A DNA stretch of 64,000 bases. Source: Micromonospora craniellae (lineage in GTDB: Bacteria > Actinomycetota > Actinomycetes > Mycobacteriales > Micromonosporaceae). How positions within the stretch are numbered: position 1 is the stretch's first letter; the number at the start of each line of letters is the position of its first letter. The notes under the pieces were generated by a model. It worked only from the letters and a program-made list of their open reading frames with translations. It was not told the DNA's origin and searched no databases. The translations under genes were made by a program, and so were the position numbers. The DNA lies in contig NZ_CP061725.1 in the NCBI RefSeq assembly GCF_014764405.1, positions 6,076,001 to 6,140,000 on the forward strand, in the 5' to 3' direction. This document shows positions 1 through 8,140 of the stretch, one piece after another.

Positions 1-1
1 T

Positions 2-2554
2 GCCCCGGGTCAGCCGGCGCCGGCCGACGGTGCCCGGCGCAAGTGCTTCTACACCACGCCGATCAAGGCGCTGTCCAACCAGAAGTACCACGACCTGGTC
101 GACCGCTACGGCGCCGAGCAGGTGGGGCTGCTCACCGGCGACAACGCCATCAACGGTGACGCGCCCGTGGTGGTGATGACCACCGAGGTGCTGCGCAACA
201 TGCTCTACGCCGGCTCGGCGACCCTCCAGGGCCTGGCGTACGTGGTGATGGACGAGGTCCACTACCTGGCCGACCGGTTCCGGGGCGGGGTGTGGGAGGA
301 GGTCATCATCCACCTGCCCGCCTCGGTCACGCTGGTGTCGCTGTCGGCGACCGTGTCCAACGCCGAGGAGTTCGCAGACTGGCTGATCACGGTGCGCGGC
401 GAGACCACGGTGGTGGTCAGCGAGCACCGTCCGGTGCCGTTGTGGCAGCACATGCTGGTCGGCAAGCGGATGTTCGACCTGTTCCACGATGCCGACGCCG
501 CCCGCAAGCACGACGTGCACCCGGAGTTGCTGCGCTACACCCGGGACACGGTGCGCCGCCTCGACCTGGGCGAGGGGCGGTCGGCCGGGCCGGGCGCCGG
601 GCGGCGGGGACCACGCTGGCGTGGCCCGCTGCGGCCGGACATCGTCGACCGGCTGGACCGCGATGGGCTGTTGCCGGCGATCCTGTTCATCTTCAGTCGC
701 GCCGGTTGTGACGCGGCGGTGCAGCAGTGCCTGGCGGCCGGGCTGCGGCTCACCTCGCCCGAGGAGCGCGCGGAGATCCGCCGGGTGGTGGAGTCCCGGA
801 TCACCGCCATCCCGGGCGAGGACCTGTCGGTGCTGGGCTACTGGGAGTGGCTCGACGGCCTGGAGCGCGGGCTGGCCGCCCACCACGCCGGGATGCTGCC
901 GGCGTTCAAGGAGGTCGTCGAGGAGCTGTTCGTCCGGGGGCTGGTGAAGGCGGTCTTCGCCACCGAGACGCTCGCCCTGGGCATCAACATGCCGGCCCGC
1001 TGCGTGGTGCTGGAGCGGCTGGTGAAGTACAACGGCGAGGCGCACGTCGACCTGACCCCGGGGGAGTACACCCAGCTCACCGGGCGGGCCGGGCGGCGGG
1101 GCATCGACGTCGAGGGGCACGCCGTGGTGGTGTGGTCCCCGGAGACCGATCCGCGGCACGTGGCGGGGCTGGCCTCGACCCGGACGTACCCGCTGCGGTC
1201 GAGCTTCCGGCCGTCGTACAACATGGCGGTCAACCTGGTCGGCAGTGTGGGTGCGGCACCGGCCCGCGAGTTGCTGGAGTCCTCGTTCGCGCAGTTCCAG
1301 GCGGACCGGTCGGTGGTTGGCCTGGCTCGGCAGGTGCAACGCAACACCGAGACCATCGAGGCGTACGGCGCGGAGGCGGCCTGCCATCACGGCGACTTCG
1401 ACGAGTACTTCGCGCTGCGGGTGGCGATCGCCGACCGGGAACGGGCCATCGCCCGCCAGGGGCAGAGTCAGCGCCGGGCGGCGGCGGTGGCGGCGTTGGA
1501 ACGCCTGCGGGTGGGTGACGTGATCCGGGTGCCCTCGGGTCGCCGTGCCGGGCTGGCCGTGGTGCTCGATCCGGCGGCGGGCGGGTTCAGCGAGCCCCGG
1601 CCGCTGGTGCTCACGCAGGACCGGTGGGCGGGCCGGATCAGTCCCGGGGACTTCACCACCCCGGCGGAGGTGTTGGCGCGCATCCGGGTGCCCAAGCACT
1701 TCAACCACCGCAACCCGGCCGCCCGGCGGGACCTGGCGGCGCAGGTCAGCGGCACCGGCCTGGACCGGCACTCCCGTCGGGGCGCGCGGGGTCGGCAGTC
1801 GGGGGAGGACCACCGGTTGACCCAGCTGCGCACCGAGATGCGGCGGCACCCCTGCCATGCCTGCCCGGAGCGGGAGGAGCACGCCCGGTGGGCGGAGCGT
1901 CGGCGGCGGCTGGAGCGGGACACCGAGGAGTTGCGGCAGCGGGTCTCCGGGCGGACGGGGTCGTTGGCCCGTACGTTCGACCGGATCGTGGCCCTGCTCA
2001 CCGCGCGCGGCTACCTGACCGGCGAGGGTGCGGTGACGGACGCCGGGCGGATGTTGGGGCGGATCTGGACGGAGGCCGACCTGCTGGTGGCGGAGTGCCT
2101 GCGGCGCGGGGTCTGGGACGGGTTGTCTCCGGCCGAGTTGGCGGCGGCGGTCTCGGTGGTGGTCTTCGAGGCGCGTCGGGACGTCGACGAGCGGGCGTCG
2201 CTGCCGCGTGGCGCGGTCGCCGAGTCGGTGGATGCGACGTTGAAGCTGTGGAGCGAGATCGAGGCCGACGAGGCGGCCCGGGGCCTGGCCGTCACCCGGG
2301 AGCCCGATCTGGGCTTCGCCTGGCCGGTCTACCGCTGGGCCCGGGGTGAGGCGCTGGCGAAGGTGCTGGCCAGCGGGCACGAGTTCGACGGGGAGATGCC
2401 TGCCGGCGACTTTGTGCGGTGGGCCCGCCAGGTGGTGGATCTGCTCGGGCAGTTGGCCGACTCGGGTGGCGCCTCGACCGACCTCCGGGCCACGGCCCGG
2501 CAGGCGATCACCGCCGTCAATCGGGGGGTGTTGGCCTACCATTCGCCCGCTTGA
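2..2554 (+). CDS. helY: Ski2-like ATP-dependent RNA helicase HelY (5' partial)
   Basis: Superfamily 2 helicase of the Ski2/Mtr4 type, a cytoplasmic RNA-unwinding ATPase. The frame is open to the window edge and the visible product opens with the motif-Ia sequence TTPIKALSNQKYHDL, so the Walker A region lies upstream. Visible motifs are the DEVH box (VVMDEVHYLADRFRG, about 245-290), motif III (LSATVSNAEEFADWL), motif IV (FIFSRAGCD), motif V (TETLALGINMPAR) and motif VI (QLTGRAGRRGID). The C-terminal third matches the DSHCT region of the family. A shorter ATG start at 122 would remove motif Ia and is rejected. The family is universal in actinobacteria, which marks this end of the window as core chromosome. 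Confidence 0.95.
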   Translation, partial: APGQPAPADGARRKCFYTTPIKALSNQKYHDLVDRYGAEQVGLLTGDNAINGDAPVVVMTTEVLRNMLYAGSATLQGLAYVVMDEVHYLADRFRGGVWEEVIIHLPASVTLVSLSATVSNAEEFADWLITVRGETTVVVSEHRPVPLWQHMLVGKRMFDLFHDADAARKHDVHPELLRYTRDTVRRLDLGEGRSAGPGAGRRGPRWRGPLRPDIVDRLDRDGLLPAILFIFSRAGCDAAVQQCLAAGLRLTSPEERAEIRRVVESRITAIPGEDLSVLGYWEWLDGLERGLAAHHAGMLPAFKEVVEELFVRGLVKAVFATETLALGINMPARCVVLERLVKYNGEAHVDLTPGEYTQLTGRAGRRGIDVEGHAVVVWSPETDPRHVAGLASTRTYPLRSSFRPSYNMAVNLVGSVGAAPARELLESSFAQFQADRSVVGLARQVQRNTETIEAYGAEAACHHGDFDEYFALRVAIADRERAIARQGQSQRRAAAVAALERLRVGDVIRVPSGRRAGLAVVLDPAAGGFSEPRPLVLTQDRWAGRISPGDFTTPAEVLARIRVPKHFNHRNPAARRDLAAQVSGTGLDRHSRRGARGRQSGEDHRLTQLRTEMRRHPCHACPEREEHARWAERRRRLERDTEELRQRVSGRTGSLARTFDRIVALLTARGYLTGEGAVTDAGRMLGRIWTEADLLVAECLRRGVWDGLSPAELAAAVSVVVFEARRDVDERASLPRGAVAESVDATLKLWSEIEADEAARGLAVTREPDLGFAWPVYRWARGEALAKVLASGHEFDGEMPAGDFVRWARQVVDLLGQLADSGGASTDLRATARQAITAVNRGVLAYHSPA

Positions 2555-2706
2555 CGGTGACGGGTCGAAAATCGACGCATCGCTGAGTGATCGCGGCGAC
2601 ACTGCGTGAAGTGTCTCCAAACGCCTATTGTGCCTGCTCGGGTGCTCCCCGATCATGTCTTCGGCGCGTTCGCTACGCGCTGGTAGCAGTTCTGGGGGGA
2701 GCCCTC

Positions 2707-3600
2707 GTGGCGGAAATCAATCACTTTGAATACGGATGGATCACGCCGGCGATCAGTTATGCGCTGTCGGTGCTGGGTTCCATCCTGGGCCTGATCTTCG
2801 CGGGGCGGATCCGGATCGCACCGACGACCGGACAGAAGATCTGGTGGGGGACGCTGGCGGCATGGGCGCTCGGCGGTACCGCGATCTGGACGATGCATTT
2901 CATGGCGATGCTCGGCTTCGCGGTGACCGGATCGCGGATCCGCTACGACGTGCCGATCACCGTCGCCAGCGCGCTGCTGGCGGTGATCGCGGTCGGCATC
3001 GGTCTGGCCATCGTGGGCACCGGCCGGCTGTCGGCGGTGCGCATCCTGGCTGGTGGCCTGTTCACCGGTCTCGGCGTGGCGGCGATGCACTACAGCGGTA
3101 TGGCCGCGATGCGGCTGGACGGCCAGTTGAACTACGACACGCTGCGCGTGGCGGCGTCGATCGTGATCGCGGTGGTCGCCTCCACCGTGGCGCTCTGGCT
3201 CGGGGTGACCGTCCGTCGTGGAGTGGCGATCTTCGGCTCGGCGCTGGTGATGGGTGTGGCGGTCAACGGCATGCACTTCACCGGGATGAGCGCGTTGTCG
3301 GTGCACCTGCACGACCAGCGGAGCGAGATCTCCGGTGCCACGGTCAGCACCATGCTGCTGCCGATCGTCCTCTTGGTGATCTTCGGCATCGTGGGACTGG
3401 TGTACGCTCTGCTCGCCGCACCGACCGACGATGACCGGGCCGCGATGGCGTACCTGGACTCTCTGCGGGACGGAACCGTCAACAACGCGCCGGTCCCGGC
3501 CGCCGTCACCGCTCCCGACCCGGTCGGGCTGCGCGCCCGGTCGAGCCTGGCCCGTCCGGGCGCACAGTTTCCGTCCCGCCGGGACCGCCCGACGCGCTGA
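2707..3600 (+). CDS. MHYT-domain integral membrane sensor protein
   Basis: About 297 residues with seven to eight hydrophobic segments. MHYT-type motifs recur in the helices: MHFMAM near 2893, MHYSGM near 3088 and MHFTGM near 3271, each with the Met-His pair proposed in this family to bind a metal near the outer membrane face. Such proteins are thought to sense oxygen, CO or NO. There is no attached GGDEF, EAL or kinase output domain, so the partner is unknown. GTG at 2707 is preferred because a GGGGGA ribosome site ends 6 nt upstream and the membrane region begins at once; a longer reading from 2587 adds an unlikely Cys/Arg-rich leader. The C-terminal 50 residues are polar. Confidence 0.85.
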   Translation: MAEINHFEYGWITPAISYALSVLGSILGLIFAGRIRIAPTTGQKIWWGTLAAWALGGTAIWTMHFMAMLGFAVTGSRIRYDVPITVASALLAVIAVGIGLAIVGTGRLSAVRILAGGLFTGLGVAAMHYSGMAAMRLDGQLNYDTLRVAASIVIAVVASTVALWLGVTVRRGVAIFGSALVMGVAVNGMHFTGMSALSVHLHDQRSEISGATVSTMLLPIVLLVIFGIVGLVYALLAAPTDDDRAAMAYLDSLRDGTVNNAPVPAAVTAPDPVGLRARSSLARPGAQFPSRRDRPTR

Positions 3601-3615
3601 GTGTCGGCCCGGCCC

Positions 3616-3673
3616 CGGGCAGGATGCGCGTGCCCCCGAGCAACGGCGCTCGGGGGCACGCGCATCCTGCCCG
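3616..3673. terminator. Perfect 26-bp hairpin after the MHYT gene
   Basis: Arms 3616-3641 and 3648-3673 are exact reverse complements around a 6-nt loop (AACGGC). The stem starts 15 bases after the MHYT stop. There is no T tract, which is usual for high-GC actinobacterial terminators. It may also be a dispersed intergenic palindrome. Confidence 0.7.
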
Positions 3674-3736
3674 CCCCACGGTCCCGGACCGTGGACGGTC
3701 GCGGAAAGTGTCGTACCCCGCACCCACGATGTATTC

Positions 3737-4150
3737 ATGGCTGTCCCCGCCCTCACCCCAGGCGCCGTCCCGCCGCGCTCGCTGCCGCTGCGCGAGGCGC
3801 GCACCCGGCTGAGTCAGCTCGTCGCGATGGCGGAGCTGACCGACACCGTCACCGTGATCACCCGCGACGGCGATCCCCGGCCGGTCGCCGCGGTCGTGCC
3901 GGCGAGCGCGTTACGCACCGCCGCGCAGGCCCGCGCCGACACCGACCGGCTCGCCGAGGTCACCGCCGGCTGGGCCCGCCGGCTGGAGGCCCAGCGTGAG
4001 CAGAGCGGCCGTCGGCACGCCGCCGAACTGCGCGCGGTGACGACCGCGTTGGCCGAGGTCTGGGCCGAGCTGGAACGACGCACCCCGGCCGGCAGCGACC
4101 CCGCGCTCACCCGGCTCCGCGCGGCACACGGCCACCTGCTCGCCGGCTGA
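3737..4150 (+). CDS. Phd/YefM-type antitoxin-like protein
   Basis: 137 residues. The N-terminal half resembles the Phd/YefM antitoxin fold: LREARTRLSQLVAMAE followed by TVTVITRDGDPRPVAAVVP, the strand-turn-strand that makes the DNA-binding dimer. The C-terminal half is a long charged helix (ADTDRLAEVTAGWARRLEAQ), longer than in classical Phd antitoxins. No toxin gene (Doc, RelE or PIN type) lies beside it; smpB follows convergently and ends at the next base. It may be an orphan antitoxin or a plain DNA-binding regulator. ATG 3737 begins the conserved region; readings that extend further upstream run through the hairpin at 3616-3673. Confidence 0.6.
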   Translation: MAVPALTPGAVPPRSLPLREARTRLSQLVAMAELTDTVTVITRDGDPRPVAAVVPASALRTAAQARADTDRLAEVTAGWARRLEAQREQSGRRHAAELRAVTTALAEVWAELERRTPAGSDPALTRLRAAHGHLLAG

Positions 4151-4666
4151 TCACCGACCGGTCGCGCGCCCGTCGGCGTACCGGCCGGTCCGCCCCTTGA
4201 GGCGCCGGCCCAACTCCCGGGCGATCTCCCGGTCGGCGTCCCGGGCGGCCAGCGCCTGCCGCTTGTCGTACGCCTTGCGGCCCTTGGCCAGCGCCAGCTC
4301 GACCTTGGCCCAGCCGCCCGAGAAGTACATCGACAGCGGCACCAACGTGATCCCGCCCTCGCGGGTCTGCGCCAGGATGCGCTCGATCTCCACCCGGCGC
4401 AGCAGCAGCTTCCGGGTGCGACGGGGCGCGTGGTTCGTCCAGGTGCCGTAGCCGTACTCCGCGATGTGCAGGCCGTAGAGCATGATCTCGCCGTCGCGTT
4501 CCTGTGCGAAGGCGTCGACGAGCGAGACGCGCTTCTCGCGCAGCGACTTGACCTCGGTGCCGGCCAGCACGATCCCCGCCTCGTAGGTCTTGAGGATCGT
4601 GTAGTCGTGCCGCGCCTTGCGGTTCGACGCGACAACCGTCCGCTCGCTGCCACCGGAGGTGCCCAC
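4151..4666 (-). CDS. smpB: SsrA-binding protein SmpB
   Basis: tmRNA-binding protein needed for trans-translation and rescue of stalled ribosomes. Family hallmarks are [14 protein letters not shown] near the N-terminus, [16 protein letters not shown], the region [10 protein letters not shown], and the basic C-terminal tail [23 protein letters not shown] at 4666 gives 171 residues, near the family's usual 155-165; an upstream GTG at 4711 would add 15 residues of Arg/Gly-rich sequence. A TATCCT hexamer lies about 8 nt before GTG 4666, which would fit a leaderless transcript. It converges on the Phd-like gene with no spacer. No ssrA gene was recognised nearby. Confidence 0.93.
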   Translation of the reverse strand: MGTSGGSERTVVASNRKARHDYTILKTYEAGIVLAGTEVKSLREKRVSLVDAFAQERDGEIMLYGLHIAEYGYGTWTNHAPRRTRKLLLRRVEIERILAQTREGGITLVPLSMYFSGGWAKVELALAKGRKAYDKRQALAARDADREIARELGRRLKGRTGRYADGRATGR

Positions 4667-4829
4667 CCGGCGAAGGATAGTGCCTTGGCCGCCCCGGCCG
4701 CGCAGGCTCACCCGGCCCCGTCGACCGATCGCCGTCCGGTGGACGACGCCGGCCTGGCATCGGACGACGCCGGCCCGGTGGCACCCGGTGCGGTGCGGCG
4801 GGCCCGTGCCCGTAGCCGGGTGGGCAGCT

Positions 4830-4993
4830 CGGCCACCGCGGCGGTGAACCGCGGATCCGACTCATCCGGCCCGTGACCGATGATCGGCGGGGGCACGCTG
4901 TCCCGGAGCCGACCACGGCGTTACGAGCAGGCCGGTGCCGACGAGTTCGGCCGACGCCCGCCGCGTCACCGCCCAGGGCTGGTCGGCTGTCAC
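4830..4993 (-). pseudogene. Aquaporin (MIP/AqpS-like) N-terminal remnant
   Basis: A GTG at 4993 overlaps the stop of the ArsR fragment in a GTGA arrangement. The first 24 codons read like the start of a MIP channel: AVTRRASAELVGTGLLVT. The next expected residues, AVVGSGTA, are present but in another frame, so a one-base frameshift sits near 4918. Beyond about 30 residues the similarity ends in low-complexity sequence and no transmembrane channel remains. ArsR followed by an aquaporin is a known arsenic-resistance gene order, so this is probably the wreck of an ars-type operon. The approximate 3' limit is my estimate. A 62-codon reading at 4708-4896 exists here, but I see no support for a function. 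Confidence 0.55.
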
Positions 4994-5190
4994 CGGGTCG
5001 GCGCGACCGCGTCGGCGGCGGAGACGTCGAGGAGCTGGGACAGGGCGGCGAGACGGGCCGGGACGATCCAGTAGTAGACCCACGTGCCGCGACGCTCGCA
5101 GTCGATCAGCCCGGCCTCGCGCAGCACCTTGAGGTGGTGGGAGATCGTCGGCCCGGTCACGGTGAACGCGTCGGTCAGCTCGCACACGCG
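4990..5190 (-). pseudogene. ArsR-family repressor, C-terminal half only
   Basis: The reading frame ending at 4990 holds CELTDAFTVTGPTISHHLKV followed by LREAGLIDCERRGTWVYYWI, the recognition helix and wing of ArsR/SmtB repressors, and continues to the usual short C-terminus. The first half of the family (about 40-50 residues) is absent. Sequence immediately upstream belongs to another family in a different frame, so the gene cannot be expressed as a normal repressor. It keeps the CELTDAF helix but not the full cysteine sensor site. Confidence 0.7.
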
Positions 5191-5720
5191 CGCTGCTCGA
5201 CCTCGGCCGGTGCGTGTCCCATGCCGAGCGCGGTCATCAGAACGACGCGCTTCACCTCTCGGCTCTGCGCAAGGTCGAGGAACGCGCGTACCGCGGAGCC
5301 GAGACCGGTGACCGAGCGGTGCCCGTCGTCTCCGCCGGGCACGATCAGGAACACCCGGTCCACGCCATTCTCGGCCGAACCCCGGTGGCCCAGCACGAGG
5401 GGGTAGAGCAGGCCGTCCATCGTCGCGACCAGCACGTCGACGACCGCCGGGACCGCGAACCGGGGCGCGAACGACCCGGAATCCACGCCACGCTGGACGG
5501 CCTCGACGAACGGTTGACGGTACTGCTCGGCCAGGACGGCGGCGTGGGCGCGGAGCTCGGCGTCGTGTGCGGCGGCGATCCAGAACTCCATCAGCATCCG
5601 CCACGGGTCCCGGCATCTCCGCGTTCGGACAATACCGCCACCACCTGGGCGCGCCTGGCCCCACCAGCGCGCCGGGTACGCGCCGCTCTCTGTTCGATCA
5701 TGTCGGTACCGTGTCACCAT
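5175..5720 (-). pseudogene. TetR C-terminal fragment joined to NmrA-like fragment
   Basis: One open frame carries two unrelated pieces. Its first part (about 5390-5620) matches the TetR ligand-binding half: WRMLMEFWIAAAHDAELRAH, then QPFVEAVQRGVDSGSF; the TetR DNA-binding half is missing. It then switches to a segment like NmrA-type NAD(P)-binding proteins: GVDRVFLIVPGGDDG and SREVKRVVLMTALGMG. That in turn runs into the ArsR remnant with a frame change near 5180. No piece is complete. I read this as stacked deletions rather than a designed fusion; family assignments rest on motif memory. Confidence 0.6.
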
Positions 5721-5802
5721 ACGGTACCGGCATGATCGAGGGGTGGCTCACGCCGTCGTTCGCCGGTGCGGAACTCTCCGTCGCCCCGAGCGGGTGCGGT
5801 GG

Positions 5803-6021
5803 TCACGGCAGCCACCCGAGGAACCGCCGATGCAGCAGCCCGGCCGGCGCCCACCCCATGTCCTGACTGGCCGCCACCAGACACGCGCCCAGGTAGAGCG
5901 CCAACGACACCGGAGCCTGGTCGTACTCGGCCCGCAGTTCCTGACGACGCGTCCGGCAGGGCCAGGGCGCATCACATCCCGCGCAGGTCCAGATCGGCGC
6001 CACCGGCCCGTGCGCCGTCAT
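5803..6021 (-). CDS. Small conserved actinobacterial protein (CxxC, WPC motifs)
   Basis: 72 residues. It opens with WTCAGCDAPWPCRTRRQELR, a Cys-rich start that could bind a metal, followed by a short hydrophobic helix (LALYLGACLVAA) and a conserved-looking end, GWAPAGLLHRRFLGWLP. Proteins of this type are frequent next to XRE-DUF5753 regulators in Micromonosporaceae; I know no function. Its ATG overlaps the stop of the preceding small gene (ATGA at 6018-6021), so the two are translated together, divergently from the regulator at 6376. Confidence 0.65.
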   Translation of the reverse strand: MTAHGPVAPIWTCAGCDAPWPCRTRRQELRAEYDQAPVSLALYLGACLVAASQDMGWAPAGLLHRRFLGWLP

Positions 6022-6203
6022 GACGCCTCTCCCGGCCAGTGGCCACGATTGATCGGCACTCGGTGCCGCACTCGGCACGGCAGATCCCGACCGCACCGAC
6101 ACGTCACCCGCCGCAGCACGTGGTTCCACCTCGGCCGGTGCCGACGGGCGAACGTGAGAGCCGCAGCGAGCAGGAACTCGTTGTAGGTCATCTGCCGGAC
6201 CAT
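6018..6203 (-). CDS. Small basic conserved protein
   Basis: 61 residues, reading MVRQMTYNEFLLAAALTFAR at the start, then an Arg/His-rich part with two Cys (VTCRCGRDLPCRVRH). The start is fixed by a very strong GAGGAGGGG ribosome site just upstream of ATG 6203. It overlaps the next small gene by 4 nt. Function unknown; it belongs to the set of small proteins that accompany XRE/DUF397 loci in actinomycetes. A longer reading to 6242 lacks a ribosome site. Confidence 0.65.
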   Translation of the reverse strand: MVRQMTYNEFLLAAALTFARRHRPRWNHVLRRVTCRCGRDLPCRVRHRVPINRGHWPGEAS

Positions 6204-6375
6204 CTGCCCCTCCTCTTGTGAGGGGCGTGGCGGCCGGGCCACGCCCGGTCATCCGGCCACCACACCCAGTCACACCGTCCCACGCAACACAACAATCCGC
6301 AATATGCGAATTCCCAAGGTGCGGGCGACTGTCATGCGAAAGGGAATCGCGTCGATTCTGTGGCACGATGGCGGC

Positions 6376-7251
6376 ATGGCCACTCGTCAAAGTCCCACCG
6401 TCCAGCGGCGACGGCTGGTGCTCACCTTGCGGAAGCTCCGTGAGCGGGCCGGCTACACGTCCGCAGATGCGGCCCAACAGGTGGATCACGACGCAAGCTG
6501 GCTCAGCCGCGTCGAGAACGGCGACGTGCGTCCACACCCGAACGACGTACGGGCGCTCCTGGCGTTGTACGGAGTCGAGGGCGACCAGGCCGAGGCGGTG
6601 GTCGCCGTAGCGCGTCAAGCGAAGCAGCGTGGGTGGTGGCAGCGGTACGGCGACGTCCTGCCCGACTGGTTCACGGCGTACGTGGGCATGGAGTCCGAGG
6701 CGTCGGTCATCCGCACGTACGAGTGCCAGATGTTCCCGGGTCTGCTTCAGGGCGAGGAGTATGCCCGTGCGGTCTTCCAGACCGGTCCGATACCTCTGCG
6801 AGACGACGAGATCGAGCGACAGGTGTCACTCCGCATGGAACGCCAGAAGATCCTGGCCGAGGATGACCCGCCGATACTGCGAGTGGTGATCGACGAAGGA
6901 GCCGTCCGCCGCGCGGTGGGAGGCCCCGAGGTGCTGCACCGGCAGATCAGACTCCTGGTCGAGCACTCCACTCGGAGTAACGTCCAGGTTCAGCTACTGC
7001 CGTACTCCACCGGCCTCGGCTTCGACGGCAGCTTCGTCATCCTCGACTTTCCGCCCCTGCCGGAGCCCTATCCAGACGCCGCCGAGGAGAGGATGGTGTA
7101 CGTCGGCACTCTCACCGGCGCGCTGTATCTGGACCGACCTGCGGAGATCTCGGCATACGCCACCGCTCATGAACAACTGCAGGCCGTCGCGCTCGGACCG
7201 AAGCCCACCAGGGATAGGCTTCTCGCGTTGGCTGAGGAGTTGGTCAAGTAG
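6376..7251 (+). CDS. XRE-family regulator with DUF5753 sensor domain
   Basis: 291 residues. An N-terminal helix-turn-helix (LRKLRERAGYTSADAAQQVD, then WLSRVENGDVRPHPNDV) is followed by the DUF5753 domain, with its typical RTYECQMFPGLLQGEEYARA and the later VQLLPYSTGLGFDGSFVIL. Proteins of this class pair with a DUF397 protein downstream, as here (10 nt gap), and act in actinomycete developmental and antibiotic control. ATG 6376 is chosen because it starts right before the HTH; an upstream ATG at 6304 adds a weakly plausible 24-residue leader. The short palindrome CGCA-ATA-TGCG at 6298-6308 could be an operator for it or for the divergent small genes. Confidence 0.93.
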   Translation: MATRQSPTVQRRRLVLTLRKLRERAGYTSADAAQQVDHDASWLSRVENGDVRPHPNDVRALLALYGVEGDQAEAVVAVARQAKQRGWWQRYGDVLPDWFTAYVGMESEASVIRTYECQMFPGLLQGEEYARAVFQTGPIPLRDDEIERQVSLRMERQKILAEDDPPILRVVIDEGAVRRAVGGPEVLHRQIRLLVEHSTRSNVQVQLLPYSTGLGFDGSFVILDFPPLPEPYPDAAEERMVYVGTLTGALYLDRPAEISAYATAHEQLQAVALGPKPTRDRLLALAEELVK

Positions 7252-7261
7252 GAGGACCCGC

Positions 7262-7459
7262 ATGAACCCGAGTCGCTTGACCTGGCGCAAGAGCACCCGG
7301 TCGGGATCGACCGGGAACTGTGTCGAGGTGGCCGACAATCTCCCAACGGCGGTCGCCGTGCGGGACAGCAAGGATCGGCAGGGGCCGGTGCTGTCGTTCA
7401 CCACCGGCCAGTGGGCCGGCTTCGTCCAGGGTGTCAAGGGCGGCAGATTCGTCGCCTGA
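7262..7459 (+). CDS. DUF397 domain protein
   Basis: 65 residues, one complete DUF397 domain: LTWRKSTRSGSTGNCVEVAD, then VAVRDSKDRQGPVLSFTTGQW and a short tail. It lies 10 nt behind the XRE-DUF5753 gene, with AGGAGG about 6 nt before ATG 7262. In this widespread actinobacterial pair the small protein is thought to be the partner, often called toxin- or antitoxin-like, of the XRE regulator. Length and sequence are standard. Confidence 0.93.
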   Translation: MNPSRLTWRKSTRSGSTGNCVEVADNLPTAVAVRDSKDRQGPVLSFTTGQWAGFVQGVKGGRFVA

Positions 7460-7487
7460 GCGGCGGTGTCGCGGTCTCGGGGCCACC

Positions 7488-8096
7488 TCAGGTCGGTACG
7501 CCGAGTCGGTCGAGCAGGCGGCGGCGGAGCGCGCCGAAGGCGAGGTCGTCGGGAGTACGGGTCGGGCCGAGGGGCACGCTCAGTTCTTCGGCGATGACGC
7601 CGGACTCCAGCAGGAGCAGCCGGTCGGCGAGCAGCAGCGCCTCCTCGACGTCGTGGGTGACCAGCAGGGCGGCGAAACCGTGTTCGGCGCGCAGTCGACG
7701 CAGCAGCGCCTGCATCCGGAGTCGGGTGAGCGCGTCGAGCGCGCCGAACGGCTCGTCGAGCAGCAGCACGTCGGGTTCGCGTACCAGGGCTCGGGCGACC
7801 GCGACCCGCTGTGCCTGGCCGCCGGAGAGCTCGGCGGGCCAGGCGCGGTGACGGTCGGCGAGGCCGACCTCGGTCAGCACCGGGCCGCTCTCGAACAACG
7901 ACCACTCGGCGTCCGGGGCCTCGCCTCGCGCCTTGACCAGGCTGAGCCCGCCGAACCGCTGGTAGCCGATGCGCAGGCGGGGGGTGTCGTCGTCGCCGCT
8001 CGCCGACCCGCCGCACGCGGTGAGGCCGGCTGCGGCGACCAGGGCGAGCGCCGTGAGCACGGTGGTGCGGGCGCGACGCGGGGGAGGGGTACGCAT
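7488..8096 (-). pseudogene. In-frame ssuA'-'ssuB deletion fusion
   Basis: The start is an intact lipoprotein signal (TVLTALALVAAAGLTACGG) with a good ribosome site, continuing as an alkanesulfonate-binding protein (RLRIGYQRFGGLSLVKARGE, then FESGP). Directly after FESGP the sequence becomes the second half of the SsuB ATPase: WPAELSGGQAQRVAVARALV (signature), VLLLDEPFGALDALT (Walker B) and LLVTHDVEEALLLADR. Walker A, the permease SsuC and most of SsuA are missing. One deletion therefore removed the middle of an ssu operon and joined the ends in frame. The product would be a lipid-anchored half ATPase and is unlikely to work. Confidence 0.8.
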
Positions 8097-8140
8097 GGGG
8101 TCTCCTGGACACAGCGAAGGGGGGACATCGACACGAGTCC

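Noticed and set aside
4708..4896. 62-codon minus-strand reading before smpB
   Set aside because: It runs out of the aquaporin remnant, and I can show neither a start signal nor a family; left as part of the debris.
4667..4900. Possible ssrA (tmRNA) gene next to smpB
   Set aside because: No tRNA-like ends or tag-coding segment could be seen.
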